A stretch of DNA of 38,293 nucleotides from assembly GCA_025923055.1 (NCBI GenBank), contig JAICGP010000004.1, positions 1-38,293 on the forward strand, written 5' to 3'. This document shows positions 19,628 through 28,910 of this stretch, in pieces; position 1 is the first letter of the stretch; each line of letters opens with the position of its first letter. The stretch comes from Thermoleophilia bacterium (GTDB lineage: Bacteria; Actinomycetota; Thermoleophilia; Gaiellales; Gaiellaceae). The position numbers and the translations under genes were made by a program. The notes below the pieces were generated by a model. That model saw only the letters and a list, made by a program, of their open reading frames with translations. It was not told where the DNA came from and did not search any database.

Positions 19628-21073
19628 CTAGAACCCGGCGGCGTAGCCGTCCTTGCGGGCGTCCGAGCCGCCGACCAGGACGTCGCCCTCGACGAGGATC
19701 GCCTGGCCGCCGCCGAAGGGCTCTGGCTCGCGGCTCGCCACGGCGCGCAGGCCGGCCGCCTCGAGGTCGGGCGCGCGTTCCCAGAGTCCCTCCTCGAGCA
19801 ACACGTCGTTCCCCTCGATGCGGAAACGTGCGCGGTCGAGCGCGGCCTGCGGATCGACCCGTCCGTCCACGAGCGCCGAGACGAGCTGGACGTGCGCCTG
19901 CGCCTGGAGGAAGCCGCCCATGACGCCGAAGGGGCCGAGCAGCGCGCCCTCGCGCAGCAGCAGCCCCGGAATGATCGTGTGGTAGGGCCGCGCTCCCGGC
20001 TCCACCCTGCCGGAGACGGCGAAGCCGGCGCCACGGTTCTGGAGGACGACGCCGGTGCCCGGCGCGACCACTCCCGAGCCGAAGCTGCCGTAAAGGCTCT
20101 GGATGAAGGAGACGGCGCGCCGGTCGCCGTCGACGGCGCAGAGGTAGGCGGTGCCGCCTGGGGGCTCGGAAGCCGCGGCCGCGGCGCCGGTGCGGCGCGC
20201 CGCGAGGAAGGCCGGGTCGAGGAGGTCCTCGACCTCGGCGCCGTCCCGCACGCGCGCGCGGGCGTCCTCGAGCGCGAGGCGCACGCACTCGACCTGCGCG
20301 GTGAGCGTCGGCTCGCCGAGGGCGAGCAGCCCGAGACCCTCGAGCGCGGCGACGCCGTGCGTGGGCGGAGGGAGCTCGCAGACCGTGACGTCGCGGTACC
20401 CGATCGTCAGCGGCTCGACCCAGCGGGGTGCGTAGGCGGCGAGATCCTCCTCCGAGAGCCAGGTCGCCGCGGCGATCGAGCGGGCGGTCTCGCCGCGGTA
20501 GAGCGCCTCGGGCCCGTCGGCGGCGAGGCGCCGCAGCGTCGCGCCGAGCTCCGGCAGGCGCACGCGGTCGCCGAGGCGCGGGACCGGGCCCAGCTCCGCA
20601 GGCGCCTCCGCGTCGGCCCACGCGCCCGCCGTCAGCCGGGCGACGGCGAAGCCCTCCTCGGCCGCCGTGATCGCGTCCGCCAGCAGCGTGTCGAGGCCCA
20701 GCCGCCCGAACCGCTCGGCGAGCGCCGCCCAGCCCGCCACCGCGCCCGGGACGGTGACCGACCGAGGGCCGCGGTCCTCGACGGGCTCGAGGGGCTCGGC
20801 CCGACGCGGCGCGGGGCCCGCGGCGTCGAGCCCGTGCAGCCCCTCGCCGTCGGCGACGAGCGCGAAGGCGTCGCCGCCGATCCCGGTCGACATCGGCTCG
20901 GTGACGCAGAGCACCGCCGCCGCCGCGAGCGCCGCGTCGGCGGCGTTGCCACCGCGCTCGAGGGCGCGCAGCCCCGCGCGGGTGGCGAGCGGCTGGCTCG
21001 TTGCCACCATCGCCTCGGCGGCGACCGCCGGTGGGCGCGCCGGTGCGCTCCTGAACGCCAAGGGCGGTAGCAT
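19628..21073 (-). CDS. Gamma-glutamyltransferase (Ntn hydrolase)
   Basis: MVATSQPLATRAGLRALERGGNAADAALAAAAVLCVTEPMSTGIGGDAFAL, PPPTHGVAALEGLGLL, GGTAYLCAVDGDRRAVSFIQSLYGSFGSGVVAPGTGVVLQNRGAGF. Confidence 0.93.
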   Translation of the reverse strand: MLPPLAFRSAPARPPAVAAEAMVATSQPLATRAGLRALERGGNAADAALAAAAVLCVTEPMSTGIGGDAFALVADGEGLHGLDAAGPAPRRAEPLEPVEDRGPRSVTVPGAVAGWAALAERFGRLGLDTLLADAITAAEEGFAVARLTAGAWADAEAPAELGPVPRLGDRVRLPELGATLRRLAADGPEALYRGETARSIAAATWLSEEDLAAYAPRWVEPLTIGYRDVTVCELPPPTHGVAALEGLGLLALGEPTLTAQVECVRLALEDARARVRDGAEVEDLLDPAFLAARRTGAAAAASEPPGGTAYLCAVDGDRRAVSFIQSLYGSFGSGVVAPGTGVVLQNRGAGFAVSGRVEPGARPYHTIIPGLLLREGALLGPFGVMGGFLQAQAHVQLVSALVDGRVDPQAALDRARFRIEGNDVLLEEGLWERAPDLEAAGLRAVASREPEPFGGGQAILVEGDVLVGGSDARKDGYAAGF

Positions 21074-21084
21074 CGCACGGCTTC

Positions 21085-21798
21085 ATGAGCCGTCCCACCG
21101 TCCTGCTCCTCCACGCCATGCCGCTCGACGAGCGCATGTGGGAGCCGGTCCGGGAGGAGCTCGAGCATGCGGGCTACGACGCAGTCGCTCCGCCGCTTCC
21201 CGGGCCGGAGCCGCTGCGCGGGCTGGACACATGGGCTCGACGCGTCCTCGGGCTCGTCGAGGGCGCCTTCGTCCCAGTCGGGAGCTCGATGGGCGGCTAC
21301 CTCGGCTTCGAGCTCTGGCGGCAGGCCCGCGAGCGTGTCGCCGCTCTCGCGCTCATCGGCTCCCGTGCCGGCCCCGACTCGCCCGAGCAGCGCGCCGCGC
21401 GAGACGACTCCGTCCGCGTCCTCCGAGAACAGGGCGTCGAGGCGTTCTGGGAAGGGATGGCCCCGAACCTCTTCTCCGCGGCCACGGACGAGGCGATCGT
21501 CGAGGAGGCGAGGCGCATCGCGCTCGAGCAGCCTGTCGAGGGTCTCGTCGCGACGCTGGAGACGCTTCGGGATCGTCCGGACTCGCGACCGCTCCTGCCG
21601 GAGATCGACGTCCCCGTGCTCGTCCTCGTGGGCGAAGAGGACGCCGTGACGCCGCCGGCCGAGGCCCGCGCCATGGTCGAGCAGCTGCCGGACGCGCGGC
21701 TGTTGCGCATCGCGGGCGCCGGCCACCTGCTCGCGGTCGAGCAGCCCGGCGAGCTCCTCGACGCCCTGCTGCCGTTTCTGAGGGAGATGGAGCCCTGA
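21085..21798 (+). CDS. Alpha/beta hydrolase
   Basis: LLLHAMPLDERMWEPV, VPVGSSMGGYLGFEL (GxSxG), VPVLVLVGEEDAVTPP, AGHLLAVEQP. Confidence 0.92.
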   Translation: MSRPTVLLLHAMPLDERMWEPVREELEHAGYDAVAPPLPGPEPLRGLDTWARRVLGLVEGAFVPVGSSMGGYLGFELWRQARERVAALALIGSRAGPDSPEQRAARDDSVRVLREQGVEAFWEGMAPNLFSAATDEAIVEEARRIALEQPVEGLVATLETLRDRPDSRPLLPEIDVPVLVLVGEEDAVTPPAEARAMVEQLPDARLLRIAGAGHLLAVEQPGELLDALLPFLREMEP

Positions 21799-22151
21799 CC
21801 GGCGACGAGCTCGCCGGCCTCCTCGAGCGCGGCGAGGTCGCTCTCGTCGACGTCCGCTCTCGGGCCGAGTACGAGGGCGAGAGGGGCTATCCCTGCGACC
21901 CGCGCCAGGGCCACATCCCGGGCGCCGTGCACCTCGACCTGAACGAGATCTACGCCGCCGGTGGCCATCCGGAGGCGATCCGCGCGCTCCTCGCCGAGCG
22001 CGGCGTGCCCGAGGGGCGGCCGCTCGTCGCCTACTGCCACTCCGGCCAGCGGTCGGAGTTGGCCGCGGCCCTCCTCCGTCAGGCGGGAGTGGACGCGGTC
22101 AACTACGCGGGCTCGTGGCACGAGTGGTCGCGGCGGGGCGCGGGCGCGTAG
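21795..22151 (+). CDS. Rhodanese-like domain protein, apparent CTG start overlapping upstream TGA (CTGA)
   Basis: (L)TGDELAGLLERGEVALVDVRSRAEYEGERGYPCDPRQGHIPGAVHLDLNEIY...LVAYCHSGQRSELAAALLRQAGVDAVNYAGSWHEWSRRG. Confidence 0.85.
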   Translation: MTGDELAGLLERGEVALVDVRSRAEYEGERGYPCDPRQGHIPGAVHLDLNEIYAAGGHPEAIRALLAERGVPEGRPLVAYCHSGQRSELAAALLRQAGVDAVNYAGSWHEWSRRGAGA

Positions 22152-22848
22152 CCGCCGCCGCCGCAACCTCGAGGAAGCGGCCGCAGAGCCCCTTCCCGAG
22201 CGCATTCCAGCCCTCGATGCGCTCGGCCGTCTCCAGTCGGAGCCGCTCGAGGTCGAGGGCGCCGTCGTCCTCGGGCCTGGAGGATCGCAGCCAGTCGCCG
22301 ACCGCCTCCCGCGTCACCTCGGCGTGGAACTGGATCGCCCAGGCGGAGTCCCCGGCCCGGAAGGCCTGCAGGCAGCGGTCGTTGCGGGCGAGCGGGACGG
22401 CGCCGGCCGGGAGCTCGAAGCCGTAGCTGTGCCACTGGAACGTCGAGAAGCGCTCCGGCAGGCCGTCGAAGACGGAATCGCCGGCAGCCTCGGGGCTGAG
22501 CTCGACGTCGAACCAGCCCACCTCCGGGCTCGGCATCCGCCGGACGGGCGCGTCGAGCGCCTTGGCGAGGAGCTGGGCGCCGAGGCAGACGCCGAGCAGC
22601 GGGACGCCGTCGCCCGCCAGGCGCCGGATGAGGCGCAGCTCGTCGCGGAGCCAGCCGAAGCGGTCCTCCTGGTCGACGTGCATCGCGCCCCCGAAGACGA
22701 GGACCGCCCCGTACTCCTCGAGCGGCGCCGGCGGCTCCCGGCGCCGCGGCACGAGCCACTCGTCGAGGGCGTGGCCGGCCTGGGCGGACGCGTCGGCGAA
22801 GACGCCGCTCGCCGCATCGGGCTGGTGGACGAGCGAGAGGACGCGCAT
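22099..22848 (-). CDS. Class I glutamine amidotransferase-like protein (GMP synthase GATase-like)
   Basis: LLGVCLGAQLLAKALDAPVRRMPSPEVGW nucleophile elbow; TFQWHSYGFELP; WAIQFHAEVTREAV His/Glu triad. TATCGT 7 nt upstream of ATG. Confidence 0.9.
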   Translation of the reverse strand: MRVLSLVHQPDAASGVFADASAQAGHALDEWLVPRRREPPAPLEEYGAVLVFGGAMHVDQEDRFGWLRDELRLIRRLAGDGVPLLGVCLGAQLLAKALDAPVRRMPSPEVGWFDVELSPEAAGDSVFDGLPERFSTFQWHSYGFELPAGAVPLARNDRCLQAFRAGDSAWAIQFHAEVTREAVGDWLRSSRPEDDGALDLERLRLETAERIEGWNALGKGLCGRFLEVAAAAATRPRPAATTRATSPRS

Positions 22849-22853
22849 CCCGC

Positions 22854-23600
22854 TCACGATACGCGGTGCCGCACCCATACGTTCGGCTCCCAGTACTCCG
22901 CCCGGCCGGCGTCGAGATCGACCTCGAGCGACGCCAGCCCGTGGGGGAAGACGTACGTGCCGCTCTCCGGGAAGGCGAGACCAGTCCACTCCTCCCACTC
23001 CGCGGGGGTGCCCGTGATCCTGAGCGAGCGCGGCTCGGCGGCGAGGACGTCTGCTCCCAGGCGCACGTGGAGGCGGATCCAGGGGTCGAACGGCAGGCCG
23101 TCCTTCCGCACCCAGGCCGCGTAGCGGTCGATCGGCGTCAGGGGGTAGCGCTCCTTCCACGTCGGCCGGAGCGGCGCGATCAGCTCGGTGAGCCCGTGCC
23201 GCGCCGCGAGGTCGCGCATCGCCTCCACCATCGTCCGGCCCAGGCCGCCGCCCTGGTGGGCGGGGGCGATCTCGATGGCGAGCGCCGCCAGGGCCGTCGG
23301 CTTGCCGCCGCCTTCGAGCAGGCGGAACGAGTCCTCCACGAGGCCGTCGATCCCGGCCGGGAGCCCGTCCACGGAGCCGTCCCATGCGCACGGGACCGTG
23401 TGCCCCTGCGCGAGCGGGACGTCGGCCTCCTCGTCGTGGAGGACGAACTGGAAGCCGGCGAGCTCCTCGTCCAGCCGCCCCCAGTACTCGTTCAGCACGT
23501 CCCCGTGGACGTTGTACTCCGGCCAGACGCCAGTGATCTCCTCCACCGAGCGCCGCCAGAGGTCGGGCCGCTCGGCGCAGGTGAAGACGCGCCCCCTCAC
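22854..23600 (-). CDS. GNAT family N-acetyltransferase
   Basis: LAALAIEIAPAHQGGGLGRTMVEAMRDLAARHGLTELIAPLRPTWKERYPL; GTG start at 23600. Confidence 0.82.
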   Translation of the reverse strand: MRGRVFTCAERPDLWRRSVEEITGVWPEYNVHGDVLNEYWGRLDEELAGFQFVLHDEEADVPLAQGHTVPCAWDGSVDGLPAGIDGLVEDSFRLLEGGGKPTALAALAIEIAPAHQGGGLGRTMVEAMRDLAARHGLTELIAPLRPTWKERYPLTPIDRYAAWVRKDGLPFDPWIRLHVRLGADVLAAEPRSLRITGTPAEWEEWTGLAFPESGTYVFPHGLASLEVDLDAGRAEYWEPNVWVRHRVS

Positions 23601-24451
23601 GGCGCCGCGGCCCGGCGGAGCGCGCCCTGGAGCCCGGCCGCTGCCGGGCCGGGGCGTCCGTCGCCGACCGGCGCGCCGTCGAGCTCGACGACGGCCATCA
23701 CCTCGCGCACGCTCGAGGAGGTGAATGCCTCCTCCGCGGCCGTGAGGCGCTCGACGCGATAGCTGCCTTCCTGCACCTCGTAGCCCGCCGCGGGCGCCTC
23801 CTCGAGGAGCGCCGCCCGCGTCACCCCGGCCAGGATGCCGAGCTCGAGCGACGGCGTGAAGAGCGTCCCGCCGACCCGCCACCAGACGTTCGAAACGGGG
23901 GCCTCGAGGACGATCCCGCCGCTGGCGAGGAAGACGGCGTCGTCCGCCCCGCGGCGCCTCGCCTCCGCCTCGGCGGCCATGTTCACGGCGTAGCTCGTCG
24001 ACTTGACGCCGCCGAGGAGCCAGGGGGCGTCCGCGCGGAGGCCCGGCTCGAGCCCCAGCGGCACCGTGATCGCCCGCAGCCCGCGCTCCCGCCGCTCCTC
24101 GAGGTCGGGGGGGAGCTTCGAGACCATGGCGAGCGCCGTCGGGCGGCCTGCGTCCTCCCGCCCGGGCGTCAGGTAGAGGCGCAGGACCGCGTCCGGCTCC
24201 CCGGCCGCCCCGAGCGCCTGGCCGGCGAGACGGCGCAGGTCGACGCCGTCGAGCCCGGGCAGGTCGAGCCGCTCGGCCGAGCCGGCGAGCCGGTCGAGGT
24301 GCTCGTCGAGCCGGAACGGACGGCCCCCGTAGACCCGGATCGTCTCGAACGCCGCGCGGCCGCGGAGGAACGCCTCGTCGTCGGCGTGCAGGACCGGATC
24401 GGACGGATCGACGAGCCCCCGCCCGCCGACGGCCAGCGCAAGGACGGTCAC
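23597..24451 (-). CDS. pabC: Aminotransferase class IV, aminodeoxychorismate lyase-like
   Basis: FETIRVYGGRPFRLDEHLDRLAGSAERL, GGVKSTSYAVNMAAEAEARRRGADDAVFLASGGIVLEAPVSNVWWRVGGTLFTPSLELGILAGVTRAALLE; directly after pabB. Confidence 0.88.
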   Translation of the reverse strand: MTVLALAVGGRGLVDPSDPVLHADDEAFLRGRAAFETIRVYGGRPFRLDEHLDRLAGSAERLDLPGLDGVDLRRLAGQALGAAGEPDAVLRLYLTPGREDAGRPTALAMVSKLPPDLEERRERGLRAITVPLGLEPGLRADAPWLLGGVKSTSYAVNMAAEAEARRRGADDAVFLASGGIVLEAPVSNVWWRVGGTLFTPSLELGILAGVTRAALLEEAPAAGYEVQEGSYRVERLTAAEEAFTSSSVREVMAVVELDGAPVGDGRPGPAAAGLQGALRRAAAP

Positions 24452-25509
24452 GAGAGGACGGCTTCCGGGACGGGGCTGCCGAGGGCGGCGAGCAGCGGGC
24501 CCGCCTTGGTCCAGGACTCCTCGATCTCGGCGCGTGGATCGGAGTCCCAGACGATGCCGCCGCCGACCCAGAGGTGGATCTCCCCCTCGGCGAGCGCGAA
24601 CGTGCGGATCGTGAGCGCCAGGTCGAAGTCCCCGTTGGCGCGGACACGGCCCAGTGCTCCCATCGACGCGCCCCGGCCGACCGGCTCGAACGCGGCGATG
24701 TGGTCGAGGGCGGCGATCTTCGGGGCGCCCGTCACGGAGCCGCCCGGGAAGACGGCGGCGACGATCTCGGCCAGGCCGGCGTTCGCTCGGAGCCGGCCCT
24801 CGACCGTCGAGACCATGTGCATGACGCCGGCGAGCTCCTGCTCGGCCATGAAGGAGGGCCAGCGCACGGAGCCCGGCTCGCAGACACGGGCGAGATCGTT
24901 GCGCTCCAGGTCGACGATCATCACGTGCTCGGCGGCGTCCTTCTCGGACTCGCGAAGCTCGCCGTGGACGCCTGCCGGCCGCGTGCCCTTGATCGGGCTC
25001 GTCCACAGGCGCCGCCCGCGCCGGGCGAGGAAGAGCTCGGGCGAGGCCGAGACGACGGCCCAGCCGTCGCCCTCGAGCGGGTCGGCGTGGAGCGGCCGGA
25101 GCTGGGCGAGGCGCGCGGCGACCCCGGCGGCGTCGCCGGCAAAGGGCGCTCTCAGGTGCTGCACGAGGTTGACCTGGTACACGTCTCCGCGCCCGATGGC
25201 GGCCTGGACGCCCTCGACCGCGGCCGCGTAGCGCTCGTCGTCCCACGAGCGGCCCCACGCCCCGACGCGGAACGGCCCCGGCGCGCGCCGGCGCTCGTCC
25301 GGTCGGCGGACGCGGGCGGCCGCGAGCGGGAGCCGGCACGGCTCCGGCGGGTCGGGCCAGGGCGCCCGACGGAGCGAGCGGGAGCTGCCGTAGGCGACGA
25401 AGACGTCCGCAAACGCGTCTTCGGCGGCGCCGCCGCCGAAGAAGCCCGCGTCGTGCAGGTAGGCCTCGACCTCGCCGCACGGATCCTCGCCGCTCCAGAC
25501 CTCGAGCAC
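24448..25509 (-). CDS. pabB: Aminodeoxychorismate synthase component I
   Basis: YQVNLVQHLRAPF, PELFLARRGRRLWTSPIKGTRPAGVHGELRESEKDAAEHVMIVDLERNDLARVCEPGSV, FPGGSVTGAPKIAALDHIAAFEPVGRGASMGALG, VGGGIVWDSDPRAEIEESWTKAGPLL. Confidence 0.95.
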   Translation of the reverse strand: MLEVWSGEDPCGEVEAYLHDAGFFGGGAAEDAFADVFVAYGSSRSLRRAPWPDPPEPCRLPLAAARVRRPDERRRAPGPFRVGAWGRSWDDERYAAAVEGVQAAIGRGDVYQVNLVQHLRAPFAGDAAGVAARLAQLRPLHADPLEGDGWAVVSASPELFLARRGRRLWTSPIKGTRPAGVHGELRESEKDAAEHVMIVDLERNDLARVCEPGSVRWPSFMAEQELAGVMHMVSTVEGRLRANAGLAEIVAAVFPGGSVTGAPKIAALDHIAAFEPVGRGASMGALGRVRANGDFDLALTIRTFALAEGEIHLWVGGGIVWDSDPRAEIEESWTKAGPLLAALGSPVPEAVLS

Positions 25510-25566
25510 GGCCTAACGCTACCGCGCTCGACCGGGGTCGCCGCCCCCGTCCCTAGAATCGAGCCG

Positions 25567-26385
25567 ATGGACGCGAGGCCGATCGGCATCTTCGACTCGG
25601 GCGCGGGCGGCCTGACCGTCCTGCACGAGTGCCTCGTGACCATGCCGCACGAGGACTTCCTCTACCTCGGCGACGGGGCGCGCTGCCCGTACGGGCCGCG
25701 GCCGGCCGAGGAGATCAGGCGCTTCGCGCTCGAGATCGCCTCGTACCTCGAGCAGAGCGGCGTCAAGCTGATCGTGGCCGCGTGCAACGCGGCGACGTCG
25801 GCGGCGCTGCCGGGCCTCCAGGAGGCCCTCGCCGTGCCGATCGTGGGCGTGCTCGTGCCGGAGGCGCACGCCGCCGTCCAGGCGACGCGGAGCCGGCGCA
25901 TCGGGCTGCTCGCAACCGAGGCCACGGTGGCCAGCGGACGCTACGAGGAGGTCGTGCACGCCCTCGACGCCGGCGCTCGCCTCGTGTCCGTCGCGTGTCC
26001 CAGGCTCGTGCCGCTGATCGAGGCCGGCGACGTGGGCGCGGAGCTCGACGCCGCCGTGCGGGAGTACGCGGCGCCGCTCCGCGCGGCGGAGGTCGACACC
26101 GTCATCCTCGGCTGCACGCACTACCCGCTCATCCGGCGCGTCTTCGAGCGCGCCTTCGGGCGGGGGACGACGCTCGTCTTCTCGGCGGAGGAGACGGCGC
26201 GCGAGGTGGCGGAGACGCTGCAGCGCAAGGGCGTCGAGAACGCAGCCGGCCGGCAGGGCACGACGCGCTTTTTCACGACGGGCTCTGCCGAGGAGTTCCG
26301 GACGCTCGGCGAGCGTTTCCTCCAGCTTCCCATCGAGGAGGTCGAGCGGGTGACCGTCCGCGAGCTCGAGCTGGCGGCCGCGTGA
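25567..26385 (+). CDS. murI: Glutamate racemase
   Basis: [70 protein letters not shown]. Confidence 0.97.
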   Translation: MDARPIGIFDSGAGGLTVLHECLVTMPHEDFLYLGDGARCPYGPRPAEEIRRFALEIASYLEQSGVKLIVAACNAATSAALPGLQEALAVPIVGVLVPEAHAAVQATRSRRIGLLATEATVASGRYEEVVHALDAGARLVSVACPRLVPLIEAGDVGAELDAAVREYAAPLRAAEVDTVILGCTHYPLIRRVFERAFGRGTTLVFSAEETAREVAETLQRKGVENAAGRQGTTRFFTTGSAEEFRTLGERFLQLPIEEVERVTVRELELAAA

Positions 26386-26453
26386 CCCTGCTCGCGTCTA
26401 TCTCTTTCGGGGCACCCCAGCCCACCACCCGCCTTCGAGGCTACAGCGGAACG

Positions 26454-26472
26454 CCGCGCGCGTGGCGCGCGG
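26454..26472. other. Perfect GC hairpin CCGCGCGC-GTG-GCGCGCGG upstream of rph
   Basis: 8-bp perfect inverted repeat with 3-nt loop read directly in sequence. Confidence 0.6.
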
Positions 26473-26494
26473 ACTGCGCCGAGAGCGTGACGGA

Positions 26495-27190
26495 ATGAGC
26501 CGGGAGGGACGAGCGCCGGACGCCCTCCGGCCGGTCGAGTTCGTCACCGACTTCGTCGAGCAGGCGAGCGGCTCGGTGCTCGTCTCCTTCGGGCTCACCC
26601 GGGTACTCTGCACGGCGAGCGTCGACGACGGCGTCCCGCGCTGGCTCGCGGGCAGCGGCCGCGGGTGGCTCACGGCCGAATACGGGATGCTGCCGGCCTC
26701 GACGGGACGGCGCACGCAGCGCGAGGCGAGCACCGGGAGGCAGAAGGGGCGGACGGTGGAGATCCAGCGCCTCCTCGGCCGCTCGCTCCGCGCGGTCTAC
26801 GACCTCGAGGCGCTCGGCGAGCGCACGGTCTGGATCGACTGCGACGTCGTCCAGGCGGACGGGGGCACGCGGACCGCGGCGATCTCGGGCGCCTGGGTCG
26901 CGCTGACGCTCGGCGCCCAGCGGGCCGGGCTGCCCGAGCCGTCCGAGCTCGTCGGCGCGGTCTCCGTCGGGATCGTCGAGGGCGAGCCGCGCCTCGACCT
27001 CGACTACGAGGAGGACTCGGCCGCGGACGTGGACATGAACGTCGTCATGACCGGCGACGGGCGGCTGGTCGAGGTGCAGGCGACGGCGGAGCGCGTGCCC
27101 TTCAGCCGCGGCGAGCTCGACGCGCTCGTCGACCTCGCGGCGGCGGGGATCCGCGAGATCGGCGCCTCGCAGCGGAAGGCGGTCGCGTGA
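26495..27190 (+). CDS. rph: Ribonuclease PH
   Basis: [113 protein letters not shown]. Start 26495 or GTG 26462. Confidence 0.97.
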   Translation: MSREGRAPDALRPVEFVTDFVEQASGSVLVSFGLTRVLCTASVDDGVPRWLAGSGRGWLTAEYGMLPASTGRRTQREASTGRQKGRTVEIQRLLGRSLRAVYDLEALGERTVWIDCDVVQADGGTRTAAISGAWVALTLGAQRAGLPEPSELVGAVSVGIVEGEPRLDLDYEEDSAADVDMNVVMTGDGRLVEVQATAERVPFSRGELDALVDLAAAGIREIGASQRKAVA

Positions 27191-27876
27191 TCCCGGACCT
27201 CGAGTGGTGGGACGTGCTGCTCCGCCTCGGGGTCGCCGCCGGCCTCACGGGCGCGATCGGGCTCGAGCGGGAGCTGCGCGAGCGCGCCGCCGGCCTCCGC
27301 ACGCACATGCTCGTCGGCGTCGGCTCGGCGCTCTTCACGATCGTGTCGGCGTACGGCTGGGGCGACTTCGGTTTCTCGACCCCGCAGGGGGTGGTCTTCG
27401 ACCCGACGCGCATCGCCGCCCAGATCGTGACGGGCATCGGCTTCCTCGGGGCGGGGGCCATCATCCGCCAGGGCCTCTCCGTCCGCGGGCTGACGACCGC
27501 CGCGGGCCTCTGGGTCGTCGCGGCCATAGGGATGGCCGCCGGCGCCGGCTACTACTCGGCGGCGCTGATCGCCACCGGCATCGTCCTCGTCGGGCTGGGC
27601 CCCTTCCGCTGGCTCGAGGGCAGCCCGCCGCTCGCCCGCCTGCGGCGTGCGGGGCGCGTGCTCGAGATCGACCTGACGCGCGAGCACTCGATCTCCGACG
27701 TGCTGGCGCTCGTCGACGCGAGGCGCGTGCGCGTCAGCCGCGTCGAGTTCGAGGACGACGAGGACGGCCGGCACCTGCGAGCCGAGCTCGAGGTGCCCCT
27801 CGGTCCGGCCGAGGCGCGGCTCGTCGACGACCTGGCCGCGCTCGAGGGCGTGGTCGCGGTCCGCTGGACCGAGTGA
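27187..27876 (+). CDS. MgtC/SapB family protein
   Basis: [91 protein letters not shown]. Confidence 0.95.
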   Translation: MIPDLEWWDVLLRLGVAAGLTGAIGLERELRERAAGLRTHMLVGVGSALFTIVSAYGWGDFGFSTPQGVVFDPTRIAAQIVTGIGFLGAGAIIRQGLSVRGLTTAAGLWVVAAIGMAAGAGYYSAALIATGIVLVGLGPFRWLEGSPPLARLRRAGRVLEIDLTREHSISDVLALVDARRVRVSRVEFEDDEDGRHLRAELEVPLGPAEARLVDDLAALEGVVAVRWTE

Positions 27877-28463
27877 TCGCCGAGCTCGTCTCCAAGAACC
27901 CGCACAAGCTGCGGGAGCTCTCGGTGCTCCTGCCCGGCTGGCAGCTCGAGCCGACGGCGGCGGCGGAGCTCCCCGAGGAGACCGGGACGACCTTCTACGA
28001 GAACGCGCGGGCGAAGGCTCTCTTCGGACGGACCGCGGCGGGGCCCGGCCGCTGGACGGTGGGCGAGGACTCCGGCCTCGAGGTCGTGGGGCTCGCCGGC
28101 CGGCCGGGGATCTACTCGGCGCGCTTCGCAGGCCCCGGCGCCGGCGACGAGGAGAACGTCGAGAAGCTCCTCGCCGAGCTGCGCGGCGTGGCGGGCGTCG
28201 GCCGGCGGGCCCGCTACGTCTGCGAGCTCGTCGCCCTCTCTCCAGAGCTCGAGGAGCGGCGCGGCCGCGGCACCCTGGCGGGCCGCATCGCCGAGGAGGC
28301 GCGCGGCGCCGGCGGTTTCGGCTACGACCCGGTCTTCGTCCCCGACGGGGAGGAGCGCACGGTCGCCGAGCTCGGCGACGCCTGGAAGGCGCGGCGGAGC
28401 CACCGTGCCGCCGCCGCGGCCCAGCTCGCGACCGCAGTAGGCAGCGCGGCGCCGGAGCGGTAG
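27873..28463 (+). CDS. rdgB: Non-canonical purine NTP pyrophosphatase (RdgB/HAM1)
   Basis: [89 protein letters not shown]. Confidence 0.95.
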   Translation: MIAELVSKNPHKLRELSVLLPGWQLEPTAAAELPEETGTTFYENARAKALFGRTAAGPGRWTVGEDSGLEVVGLAGRPGIYSARFAGPGAGDEENVEKLLAELRGVAGVGRRARYVCELVALSPELEERRGRGTLAGRIAEEARGAGGFGYDPVFVPDGEERTVAELGDAWKARRSHRAAAAAQLATAVGSAAPER

Positions 28464-28472
28464 ATTCCGCAC

Positions 28473-28910
28473 ATGCAGCTCTTCTCGCACGACACGAAGG
28501 CGGACGCGCTCGGCCGCGCACCGCTGTTCCAGCGGCTGTCGCGCCGGGATCTCGTCGAGCTCGCCAAGGTGACGGAGGATCTCGAGGTGGAGGAGGGCAA
28601 GGTGCTCGCGCGGGAAGGCGAGCTCGGCTCCGAGTTCTTCGTGATCGTCGACGGGGAGGTGGAGGTCTCGAAGGACGGCGCCCCGCTGCGCAGGCTCTCG
28701 TCCGGCGAGTTCTTCGGCGAGATCGCGCTCGTCTGGGAATCGGCGCGCCGCACCGCGACCGTCACCGCCGCCACGCCGCTTCGCTTCTTCGTGCTCACCC
28801 GGCAGGCGTTCCGGAGCCTCATCGACCACCATCCGGACATCGAGAGCAAGGTGCTCGAGTGCCTCGAGGAGCGGGTGCAGGCGACGGAGGACGCTCAGAG
28901 CGGTAGCTAG
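28473..28910 (+). CDS. Cyclic nucleotide-binding domain (cNMP-BD) protein
   Basis: LFQRLSRRDLVELAKVTEDLEVEEGKVLAREGELGSEFFVIVDGEVEVSKDGAPLRRLSSGEFFGEIALVWESARRTATVTAATPLRFFVLTRQAF. Confidence 0.92.
   Translation: MQLFSHDTKADALGRAPLFQRLSRRDLVELAKVTEDLEVEEGKVLAREGELGSEFFVIVDGEVEVSKDGAPLRRLSSGEFFGEIALVWESARRTATVTAATPLRFFVLTRQAFRSLIDHHPDIESKVLECLEERVQATEDAQSGS

Noticed and set aside
22854-25509. Idea that the GNAT and GATase form a new biosynthetic operon with pabBC
   Set aside because: Adjacency alone is weak and the GATase has its own promoter-like hexamer; kept only as a low-interest hypothesis.
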